A stretch of 34,977 nt of DNA, taken from a bacterium (GTDB taxonomy: Bacteria > Desulfobacterota > Deferrisomatia > Deferrisomatales > Deferrisomataceae). This document shows, piece by piece, positions 15,169-22,843 of this stretch (positions are counted from its first letter, which is position 1; every line of letters starts with the position of its first letter). The DNA lies in assembly GCA_027021615.1 (NCBI GenBank), contig JALUTY010000067.1, positions 1 to 34,977 on the forward strand. Reading direction: 5' to 3'. The position numbers and the translations under genes are program-made. The notes below the pieces were generated by a model that ran no database searches, had not been told where the DNA came from, and saw only the letters and a list, made by a program, of their open reading frames with translations.

Positions 15169-17246
15169 AGCGCCCCACCAGCCTCCGCCACCGGTTCCTC
15201 GTGTCGTTCGGGGCGCTCCTCACCGGCCTGGGCGGGCTGAGCCTTGTGGCCACCCTGATCTCGGCGGCCGTGTCCTACCGAAACAACCTGGCGCTGAAGC
15301 TCCACCAGGCGGCGGGCCGGTTCGAGAACCACCTGCGCCACGCCGAAGACTCGCTGTTCTTCCGAACCCGGATCCTCTCCGAGATCGCTCGGGTCGAGGC
15401 GTCGGGGGCGGACCCTCAGCCCCTACGCCAGCTCCAGGTCTACACTCTGCGCTGGCTCACCCAAGACGGGCTGGAGATCCTGGGCATGGGGAGCCGCCGG
15501 TACTGGAAGGAGCGGGGGAAGTGGGGGCCGCTGATGGAGAAGGCCTTCTCCGGGGTGCCGTCCGTGACCCTACAGTCCGATCCCCACAGGGGGGTGGCCC
15601 TGGTTGCGGCGAGCCCCCGGGAGAGCGAGCTCGGGGTTGAGGAGGTGATCGCGGTGGCCCTTCCCCTGGGCACGTCGATCCTGCAGGAGTGGGCCGCCCT
15701 CCTGGGCGCCGAGGTGGCGCTGCTCGGTCGGGACGGGACCCTGCTCGGATCGAGCTTGCCGGCGGCTGTCTCCCTGCCGGCCCAGGGGGCGGAGCAGGGT
15801 ACGGTTCGAGCCGACGGGACCTCGTACGCGTACTACCGGTTCCCCCTCCGGGTGGGCTCCCGGCCAGCGGGGTGGGGCATGATCCTCCTTCCAACCGGTG
15901 ACCTTCGGGCCCTGGCGGTCCGAAACGCGATGATCCAGGGCGCGATCCTCGTGCTGGGGATGATGGGCTTCTTTCTCCTCTACCGGGCGGTGGTCCGACG
16001 GGCCACCTCTGACCTGGAGAGGCTTACCGGCTGGGCCCGCGACTTCGACCCCGGAGCCCCCAGCCCTCCGCCCGCCGTGGCCAGCGGCGACGAGGTGGAC
16101 GTGCTGGCGGCCTCGTTTGGAGACCTGCTGGACCGTCTGGAGGCCGCCTTGGCCCAGGTGGCGGCGGCAAACGAGGAGCTTTCCCGCGCCAATCAGAGCC
16201 TGGAGGACCGGGTTCGGGAAAAGACCCGAGAGCTCGAGGCCGAGCGGCAGCGCCTCGACACCGTGCTAAGCGGCATGCCCCACGCGGTGTTCCTGGTGGA
16301 TGCCGCCGGGAGGGTGGTGTACGCCAACCAGGAGGCCCGTCGCCGGTTCGGTCCGGTGGAGGGCATGAGGTGCCAACGGATCCTTGGAACGAGCCAGCCC
16401 CTCCCCGAGGAAACCGAGACCGAGGCCCGCATCGGTGACCGGATCTACCTGCTGCAGCGGAGCCCGGCCGGCGACGGCCGGGCCGTGCTCGTGGCCCAGG
16501 ATGTCACCGAACGTCGGGCCCTGGAGCGCCAGCTCCAGCACGCCCAGCGCATGGAGAGCGTGGGGCGGCTCGCGGCAGGGGTGGCCCACGACTTCAACAA
16601 CATCCTCGGGGCCATGATCCCCTCCCTCGAGATGCTCAAACATCGGACCCAGGACCCCAAGGCCCTGCGGTACCTGAAGACCGTGATGAACGGTGCCGAC
16701 CGAGCCGCCGACCTGGTGCGCCAACTACTCATGTTCAGCCGGGCCGGGGAGTTCCAGCCCCACGTGATCGACCTGAACCAGGCGGTGGAGCGGGCGCTCC
16801 ACCTCGTGGAACCCAGCCTCGGGAAGGTGGAGCTGGACTGGCGTCCCCACCCCGGACTGGAACGGGTGCGCGCCGACCCCACACAGGTCCAGCAGGTGGT
16901 GTTCAACCTGGCCTTGAACGCCATGGACGCCATGGAGGGCCGAGGCACCCTCACCGTCGAGACGTTCCCCGATCCGAACACGGGGCAGATGGCACTGGCC
17001 GTTGAAGACACCGGCCCGGGCATCCCCGAGGATCAGGCCGAACGGGTGTTTGACCCCTTTTTCACCACCAAGGACCCGGGCAAGGGCACCGGCCTGGGGC
17101 TGGCCATCGTCTACGGTGTAGCCGAGCGTCACGGGGGCACAGTGCGCCTGATCCCCCCCCCGGCTGGGGGCGCCCGGTTCGAGGTTACCTTTCCGCCGGC
17201 GTCGTCCGACCGCCTCGACGAGCCCCCTTCCGCTCCCCGCACCTGA
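15165..17246 (+). CDS. Membrane sensor histidine kinase with PAS domain
   Basis: A 693-residue kinase. TM1 is at about residues 11-37 and TM2 at about 248-270; a roughly 210-residue extracytoplasmic domain, perhaps Cache-like, lies between. A HAMP-like linker and a coiled coil (VAAANEELSRANQSLEDRVREKTRELEAE's core) follow. A PAS domain lies at about 364-440 (LSGMPHAVFLVDAAGRVVYANQEA). HisKA contains GRLAAGVAHDFNNILGAM, with phosphoacceptor His475. The ATPase domain has the N box NLALNAMDAMEG, the G1 box VEDTGPGIPED and the F/G2 region FDPFFTTKDPGKGTGLGL. There is no receiver domain and no adjacent response regulator, so the partner is elsewhere. Translational coupling to the tandem binding protein suggests that protein feeds the signal. 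Confidence 0.92.
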   Translation: MKRPTSLRHRFLVSFGALLTGLGGLSLVATLISAAVSYRNNLALKLHQAAGRFENHLRHAEDSLFFRTRILSEIARVEASGADPQPLRQLQVYTLRWLTQDGLEILGMGSRRYWKERGKWGPLMEKAFSGVPSVTLQSDPHRGVALVAASPRESELGVEEVIAVALPLGTSILQEWAALLGAEVALLGRDGTLLGSSLPAAVSLPAQGAEQGTVRADGTSYAYYRFPLRVGSRPAGWGMILLPTGDLRALAVRNAMIQGAILVLGMMGFFLLYRAVVRRATSDLERLTGWARDFDPGAPSPPPAVASGDEVDVLAASFGDLLDRLEAALAQVAAANEELSRANQSLEDRVREKTRELEAERQRLDTVLSGMPHAVFLVDAAGRVVYANQEARRRFGPVEGMRCQRILGTSQPLPEETETEARIGDRIYLLQRSPAGDGRAVLVAQDVTERRALERQLQHAQRMESVGRLAAGVAHDFNNILGAMIPSLEMLKHRTQDPKALRYLKTVMNGADRAADLVRQLLMFSRAGEFQPHVIDLNQAVERALHLVEPSLGKVELDWRPHPGLERVRADPTQVQQVVFNLALNAMDAMEGRGTLTVETFPDPNTGQMALAVEDTGPGIPEDQAERVFDPFFTTKDPGKGTGLGLAIVYGVAERHGGTVRLIPPPAGGARFEVTFPPASSDRLDEPPSAPRT

Positions 17247-17334
17247 GCCGGGCCGAAGAGCCTGCCCAGGCCCGACCCCCTACCAAACGTTCGCTTGCCG
17301 CAAGAGATCAAAATTTTTTTCCGAATTCCAACCC

Positions 17335-17362
17335 TTGCGGGATAGAGCGCGGATGCTATAGT
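17335..17362 (+). promoter_or_regulatory. Putative sigma70 promoter for the formate dehydrogenase operon
   Basis: TTGCGG at 17335-17340 and TATAGT at 17357-17362 are separated by 16 bp, in a rare AT-rich stretch after the sensor kinase gene. A TGC precedes the -10 (extended -10-like). Transcription would start near 17369 and give a leader of about 400 nt before the first gene. Confidence 0.55.
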
Positions 17363-17773
17363 GCGTTCGTTCGTGGAATTCATCCATTGTTTGTTTTTGG
17401 GGTTCGCGTAGATGGGGGCTCTTCTCCGGCCGTTCCCGATCCTCGCTGCAGCCGGTCTGGCCCCGGGGGGCGGACGAAGGCCGCCCTTCGGGACACCGAC
17501 ACCGTCGCCCCGGCCCTTGACTTCCTACGGTTGTGCGGCCGGGCCCACCCCCCTCCTCCCTCGTCCCGGCGGAGCCCACCGCCCGCCCCGCGTTCGAGAG
17601 CCTGTCCTCCCGGTTGAGGGGAGGGGACGCCGTGAGACGCGTTCCGGCGGCGGGCTGGCGGGTGCTTGGGGTCCGGGGCAATGGCGGCACAATGGCAATA
17701 CCGGCTCTTCCTTCCAAGACCCTACCGAAGCAGGCCTGGTGGCGCTGTGATCCGAGCCCAAAGGAGGTGCCTC
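17363..17773 (+). other. Long GC-rich leader before the formate dehydrogenase operon
   Basis: No convincing gene in this 411-bp stretch. A perfect 6-bp hairpin with a 4-nt loop, CGAAGG-CCGC-CCTTCG, lies at 17475-17490, and other GC-rich inverted segments are present. I could not identify a known riboswitch by eye. The last bases are the ribosome-binding site AAGGAGGTG for the Tat-target peptide gene. Confidence 0.45.
17682..17697 (+). promoter_or_regulatory. Weak candidate sigma54 -24/-12 element
   Basis: TGGC at 17682-17685 and TGGCA at 17693-17697 give the GG-N10-GC spacing of sigma54 promoters (consensus TGGCAC-N5-TTGCA), 77 bp before the Tat-target peptide gene. Only the core positions match. 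Formate dehydrogenase operons are sigma54-dependent in some bacteria, so the site is recorded at low confidence. Confidence 0.3.
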
Positions 17774-17959
17774 ATGAGGATGAGACAGCAACCCGTTTCC
17801 AGCCGCAGGCGGTTTCTGGCAGGCGTCCTCGCCGGCCTGGGGGCGGCGGGCATGGCCCGGCGGGTCCGGGCCCAGGGGCGGGCTCCCCAGGAGGGAGGCG
17901 AGACCCTGTTCCGCCGAACCCGTCACGTGGAGGCTTATTACCGGACCCTGGAGGACTGA
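17774..17959 (+). CDS. Formate dehydrogenase region Tat-target peptide
   Basis: A 61-residue peptide with a twin-arginine signal (SSRRRFLAGVLAGLGAAGMA, residues about 9-28) and a short tail, ETLFRRTRHVEAYYRTLED. This matches the small 'formate dehydrogenase region TAT target' proteins, which sit directly upstream of periplasmic formate dehydrogenase genes and end in a H...YY.T pattern. It may act with assembly or export of the enzyme; its role is not established. The ribosome-binding site AAGGAGGTG precedes the ATG by 4 nt. It is 13 nt upstream of the alpha-subunit gene. A second ATG two codons later is also possible. Confidence 0.88.
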   Translation: MRMRQQPVSSRRRFLAGVLAGLGAAGMARRVRAQGRAPQEGGETLFRRTRHVEAYYRTLED

Positions 17960-17972
17960 GGGAGGTGGCGCC

Positions 17973-20744
17973 ATGAAAATCCGATCGCGCAGCAAGGGGC
18001 CGAGCCCGAGAGGGCCGGACCGCGCCCGAACCGACCGCAGGGGCTTCTTGAAGGCCGCGGCCACGGCCCTGGGGGCCGGCGCGGTGGCCGGCACCCCGGC
18101 CGGGTTTGTCCGCCGGGCCCGGGCGGGTGAGAAGAACCCCTTCCCGGATGCCAAGCAGGTCAAGACCGTGTGCACCCACTGCTCCGTCGGCTGCGGGGTG
18201 ATCGCCGAGGTGCAGAACGGGGTGTGGGTCCGCCAGGAGATGGATCTCACCCATCCCATCAGCCGGGGAGGGCTGTGCTGCAAGGGTGCGAGCCTCCGGG
18301 ACTTCGCCATGAGCGAGAAACGCCTCCGGTTCCCCCTGAAGCTCGTGGACGGCAGGTGGCAGAAGATCTCGTGGGAGAAGGCCCTGGACGAGATCGCGGA
18401 CCGGCTCCTCAAGATCCGAAAGGAGAGCGGCCCGGACAGCGTGTTCTGGATGGGCTCGGCCAAAATGTCCAACGAGCAGTGCTACCTGTTCCGGAAGATG
18501 GCCGCCATGTGGGGGACGAATAACGTGGATCACCAGGCCCGGGTTTGACACAGCACCACCGTCGCCGGTCTGGCGAACACGTGGGGCTACGGGGCCATGA
18601 CGAACCACCTGAACGACATCCGCAACGCCCGCGCCATCATCATGTTCGGGTCCAACGCGGCCGAGGCCCATCCCGTGGCCATGCAGCACATCCTGGCCGC
18701 CAAGGAGAAGAACGCGGCCCCCCTGATCGTGGTGGACCCGCGGTTCACCCGCACCGCGGCCAAGGCGGACGTGTACGTGCGGCTGCGCTCCGGCACCGAC
18801 GTGGCCCTGGTGATGGGCTTGGTGCGCGAGATCGTGAGGAACGGCTGGCACGACCGGGACTTCATCGACAAGCGCACCTTCGGGTTCGAAGAGGTCATGA
18901 AGGTGGCGGACCACTACACCCCGGAGGAGGTGCAGCGCATCACCGGCGTGGAGCCGGCGCTCCTGAAGCGGGTGGCCCGCCTTCTGGCCGACAACCGCCC
19001 CGGCACCCTGATCTGGTGCATGGGCGGCACCCAGCACTCCCACGGCAACAACATCACCCGCAGCTACTGCATTCTCCAGCTCGTGCTGGGAAACATGGGG
19101 AAGGCCGGGGGCGGGGCCAACGTGATCCGGGGCCACGACAACGTGCAGGGGGCCACGGACATGTGCATCCTGTCCAACAGCCTGCCCGGGTACTACGGCC
19201 TGTCGGACGGGGCCTTCAAGCACTGGGCCCAGGTGTGGAAGGTGGACTTCGAGTGGCTCAAGGGCCGCTTCGACCTGGCCTACGACAAGAAGCAGCACAA
19301 CAAGAAGGGCTTCACCATGGCCCGCTGGTACGAAGGCGTGCTCCAGCCCAAGGAGAAGATCGACCAGCGCGACAACATCCGGGCCTTGTTCTACTGGGGC
19401 ATCGCCATGGAGAGCCAGAGCCAGATGCACCGGGTCAAGAAGGCCCTGGAGAAGCTCGAGCTCCTGGTGCTGGTGGATCCTTTTGTGCCCAGCGCCGCGG
19501 TTGTGCCCGACCGGAAGAACGGCACGTACCTGTTGCCGGCTTCCACCCAGTTCGAGAACGAGGGGTCGGTCACGGCCACGGCCCGCCAGCTCCAGTGGCG
19601 TTACCCGGTGCTGGAGCCCCAGTACGACTCCCGACCGGACCACTGGATCATGTTCGAGCTCACCAAGCGCCTGGGGTTCGGCCAGGAGTTCGCCAAGAAC
19701 ATCAAGAAGTGGCCGGACGACTGCCTGGAGGAGTGGCGTAGTGGGCTCCAGACCATCGGGTACACCGGCCAAACCGTGGAGCGTTTGAAGCGTCAGCGGG
19801 ACAACGCCCACACCTTTGACCTGGTCACCCTCCGGGCCAACGGCGGCCCCTGCGACGGGGAGTATTACGGGCTGCCGTGGCCGTGCTGGACCACCGATCA
19901 CCCGGGCACCCCGATCCTGTACGACATGTCCAAGCCGGTGATGGAGGGAGGGCTTCCTTTCCGAGCCCGGTTCGGCACGGAGTATAAGGGCCGGCCCCTG
20001 TTGGCCGCCAAGGGGGTTACCATGCCCGGAAGCCGGGCAGATGGCGGCTACCCCGAGTTCAAGGGGGTGGTCAAGGGGACCAACTGGAAGACAGACCTCT
20101 CGGACAAGACTTTCCGGGCGGCGCTGTCCAAGGGCATGGCCCCCTTCGGCAATGCCCGGGCCCGCATGTACGTGTGGACCTTCCCGGACCCGGTTCCGAT
20201 CCACCGGGAGCCGATCCAGACACCCCGCCCCGACCTTCTGGCGGACTACCCCACGTACCCGGACAAGAAGCTCCAGTACCGGGTGGACACCGCCTTTGCG
20301 AGCGCCCAGAAGGCCGACACGAGCAAGAGCTACCCCCTCATCCTCACCACCGGGCGCATCGTGCAGCACATGGGTGGCGGCGCCGAGACCCGGGCCAACC
20401 GGTGGCTGTCGGAGCTCGCCCCCGAGATGTATGCCGAGGTTAACCCCCGCACGGCCAACGACTACGGCCTCATGGATGGCGACTGGATCTGGGTCGAAAG
20501 CCCCCAGAAGGGCCGCATCAAGGTCAAGGTGAAGGTCACCCTGCGGGTCGACCCTTACACGATCTTCCTACCCTACCATTTCGGCGGGGTGTTCGAGGGG
20601 GTGAGCCGGATCGACCGGTTCCCCGAGGGCACAGCGCCGTACGTGGTGGGAGAGTCGGGCAACGTGGTCACCAACTACGGCTACGACGTCGTGACCCAAA
20701 TGCAGGAGACCAAGACCGGCCTGTGCCAGATCCGGAAGGCTTAG
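17973..20744 (+). CDS. fdnG: Formate dehydrogenase, selenocysteine-containing alpha subunit (read through TGA at 18546-18548)
   Basis: A 923-residue molybdopterin/tungstopterin oxidoreductase that oxidises formate to CO2 in the periplasm. A Tat signal (DRRGFLKA, residues 21-28) is followed by a 4Fe-4S site C67, C70, C74, C102 (CTHCSVGC...GGLCCKG). An in-frame TGA at codon 192 falls in [14 protein letters not shown], the active-site selenocysteine position of FdnG/FdhF. Translation continues in the same frame with [13 protein letters not shown] and [10 protein letters not shown]. The C-terminal pterin-binding domain includes [23 protein letters not shown] and [18 protein letters not shown] bacterial SECIS hairpin follows the TGA. 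The gene has a GGGAGGTGG ribosome-binding site and is followed by the beta subunit after 10 nt. Plain annotation would split it into two genes. Confidence 0.96.
18546..18584 (+). promoter_or_regulatory. Bacterial SECIS element in fdnG
   Basis: TGA at 18546-18548 is followed, after 18 nt, by GGTCT at 18567-18571. The GGTCT is held in the loop of the perfect stem CGCC/GGCG (18563-18566 and 18572-18575), with CGT and ACG able to extend it. E. coli fdhF has the same arrangement, with 18 nt between UGA and the GGUCU apical loop that binds SelB. Confidence 0.9.
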
Positions 20745-20754
20745 GAGGTGCCCC

Positions 20755-21345
20755 ATGGCGAGGCTCAAGTTCCTGTGTGATGCCAACCGGTGCATCGCCT
20801 GCGATGGGTGCACCGTGATGTGCAAGAACACCAACGATGTGCCCCGGGGCACGTTTCGTCGCCGGGTGGTCACGATCAACGAAGGCCAGGACGGCGAGGC
20901 CAGCATCTCGGTGGCCTGCATGCACTGCTCCAACCCGCCGTGCGCGGCCGTGTGCCCGGTGGAGGCGTTCTACCAGCGCGACGACGGACTGGTGCTCCAC
21001 TCCAAGGACAAGTGCATCGGGTGCGGTTACTGCCTGTTCGCCTGCCCCTTCGGGGCGCCCGGGTTTCCCACCGGCACACCGTTCGGCGTCAAAGGTGCGA
21101 TGGACAAGTGTACGTACTGCGCCGGCGGCCCGGAGGAGGACCTCTCCGAGGCGGAGCGGCGCAAGTACGGGGCCAACCGGATCGCCGAGGGTAAGCTGCC
21201 GGCCTGCGCCACGGCCTGCGCCACCAAGGCCCTGCTGGCCGGGGAGGCGGACGAGATCGCCCGGATCTACCGCAGGCGCGCCATGGAGCGGGGAAGCGAG
21301 GCGAACGCCTGGGGCTGGAAACGGGCCTACGGCAAGAGCCTGTAG
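20755..21345 (+). CDS. Formate dehydrogenase iron-sulfur beta subunit
   Basis: A 196-residue four-cluster ferredoxin of the FdnH/DMSO-reductase beta type. Motifs in order are CIACDGCTVMCKN (from Cys13), CMHCSNPPCAAVCPVEAF, CIGCGYCLFACPFGAP and CTYC...CATACATKAL. It would take electrons from the alpha subunit and pass them towards the membrane. Unlike E. coli FdnH (about 294 residues) it lacks the C-terminal transmembrane anchor; here the following cytochrome c has one. No own signal peptide is seen, so it is probably exported by the alpha subunit's Tat signal. The ribosome-binding site AGGAGGTG precedes ATG by 5 nt. Confidence 0.94.
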   Translation: MARLKFLCDANRCIACDGCTVMCKNTNDVPRGTFRRRVVTINEGQDGEASISVACMHCSNPPCAAVCPVEAFYQRDDGLVLHSKDKCIGCGYCLFACPFGAPGFPTGTPFGVKGAMDKCTYCAGGPEEDLSEAERRKYGANRIAEGKLPACATACATKALLAGEADEIARIYRRRAMERGSEANAWGWKRAYGKSL

Positions 21346-21353
21346 GGCCGCCG

Positions 21354-22175
21354 ATGCGGGCCAAGCGGACCGGCCTCGTGTTGGGCCTGATCCTGGCCGC
21401 GGTCGGCGCGGCCGGGGCCGGGCCGCCGGACCTGGCGGAGGGGCGCTACCCCTATCTCGCGCCGAGCGGGGGGGCCACCCCTCTGGTGGCCCGGTGGTCG
21501 GGGCTGGCCCAGGCCATGCCCGATTGGAAGGACAGAGCCAAGGCGGCCCACTACCGGTTCCCGGCCGACAAGCCAGGTCGCCGGTGTGATCAGCCAAAGT
21601 GCCACCCGGGGTTTCGGGACGCCTACGTCCAGCGGCTCCTGGCCCTTCCCGAGGGGCCCTCCCGCCAAAACGCCCGACAGCAGAGGCTGGGGCTCGCCCG
21701 GTGCGGCGACTGCCACACCTGGGACCGGATTCGGGAGAGGACCGCGGCCTGTCGGCTCCATTTCGACCAGCCCGATCGGGTCGAGTGCACCGCCTGTCAC
21801 CTGGAGGGGCCCAAGGTGCTGGAGCCCCGTGGCGACAAGAAGACCGTGTCGGTGCGGGCCGCCGCCCCTTTGGCCTCCTGGCCCACCCATCTCCTCACCC
21901 GGGACGAGAAGGCAATCCCCTGCGACCAGACGTGTCACGTGCCCCAAAACCCCTTCGGGGTGGAGCAGGTGTGCAACGACTGCCACGGAGAGGGCAAGCT
22001 CCAGGTGGCCCGCTTGGCCGCCCCAGGGGTGCTGGTGCACGCCACCGACCCGAAGAGCCCGTGGCCCCGCCTTACCCACCGGTTCTTCCTGTGGCTCACG
22101 ACCGGGGTGAGCGGGGCCCTTCTGGCCTACATCCTCCTCGACGTGGTGCGTTCCCGGAAGGAGATGAGGGGATGA
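21354..22175 (+). CDS. Membrane-anchored multihaem cytochrome c of the formate dehydrogenase operon
   Basis: A 273-residue protein with an N-terminal signal peptide (residues about 1-22), haem motifs and a C-terminal transmembrane helix (FFLWLTTGVSGALLAYILLDVV, about 243-264). Canonical CXXCH motifs are CGDCH, CTACH and CNDCH. Two more candidates are non-canonical: CDQPKCH (CX4CH) and CDQTCH (CX3CH), giving up to five haems. It probably links the alpha/beta subunits to the cytochrome b, replacing the anchor helix of the usual beta subunit. The stop overlaps the cytochrome b start (ATGA). I do not recognise a named family beyond c-type cytochrome. Confidence 0.88.
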   Translation: MRAKRTGLVLGLILAAVGAAGAGPPDLAEGRYPYLAPSGGATPLVARWSGLAQAMPDWKDRAKAAHYRFPADKPGRRCDQPKCHPGFRDAYVQRLLALPEGPSRQNARQQRLGLARCGDCHTWDRIRERTAACRLHFDQPDRVECTACHLEGPKVLEPRGDKKTVSVRAAAPLASWPTHLLTRDEKAIPCDQTCHVPQNPFGVEQVCNDCHGEGKLQVARLAAPGVLVHATDPKSPWPRLTHRFFLWLTTGVSGALLAYILLDVVRSRKEMRG

Positions 22176-22840
22176 ACAGCCGGGAAGTCCAACGGTTCCC
22201 CCCAGGGTTCGTGTGGCAGCACGGGCTGCTCATCGTCACTTTCACCCTGCTCGCGGTGACCGGTATGCCCCTCAAGTGGCACTGGTGGGGCGTGATCCGG
22301 GTCATGGGCGGGTACGAGGTGGTCCGATGGGTCCACCGGTTCCTGGGAGCCGTCATGCTGGCTCAGGGGGTGGTCCACGTGCTCCACGCTGCTACCCGCC
22401 AGGTGCGAGCGGGCCACCCCGGGGGGCTCTGGCCAAGCCTCCGGGACGTGCGCGATCTCCTCCACGACGTTCGGTTCCTGCTGGGCCGGGAGCCCGAGCG
22501 GGCCCGGTACCCCCGGTACTCGTACATCAACAAGTTCGACTACTGGGGTGCGTTCTGGGGGGTGGCGATCATGGCCGGGTCGGGTCTGGTTCTGTGGTTC
22601 CCCCGGTCCTTCTCGGACACCGTGATCCAGATGAGCCACATCGCCCACACCGACGAGGCCCTGCTGGCGGTGATCGCCATCTTCATCTGGCACCTGTACC
22701 ACGTGCACACCTCCCACGGGCGGCCCAGGCTCAACCGGGTGTGGCTCACCGGGCGAATCCCGTTGGAGGACCTCAGGCGCGAGCACCCCGAGGAGTACGA
22801 GCAGATCGTCCGAAACAGCCACCTCGGGGAGCCTGGCTGA
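22172..22840 (+). CDS. Formate dehydrogenase cytochrome b subunit
   Basis: A 222-residue FdnI-like di-haem cytochrome b with about four membrane helices: near residues 16-36, 52-72, 128-148 and 163-183. Histidines that could ligate haem include those in VWQHGLL, WVHRFLGAVML, VVHVLHA, HIAHTDE and WHLYHVHTSHG. The protein would exchange electrons with the quinone pool. The start ATG at 22172 overlaps the cytochrome c stop and has AAGGAGATG upstream. The gene ends 3 nt before the longest reading of the next gene. Confidence 0.92.
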   Translation: MNSREVQRFPPGFVWQHGLLIVTFTLLAVTGMPLKWHWWGVIRVMGGYEVVRWVHRFLGAVMLAQGVVHVLHAATRQVRAGHPGGLWPSLRDVRDLLHDVRFLLGREPERARYPRYSYINKFDYWGAFWGVAIMAGSGLVLWFPRSFSDTVIQMSHIAHTDEALLAVIAIFIWHLYHVHTSHGRPRLNRVWLTGRIPLEDLRREHPEEYEQIVRNSHLGEPG

Positions 22841-22843
22841 ACC

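Noticed and set aside
17772-20369. An 865-codon open frame on the minus strand opposite the formate dehydrogenase genes
   Set aside because: It lies antisense to a well-supported gene, has no recognisable motif, and has the repetitive His/Gly/Leu/Val composition typical of the complement of GC-rich coding sequence.
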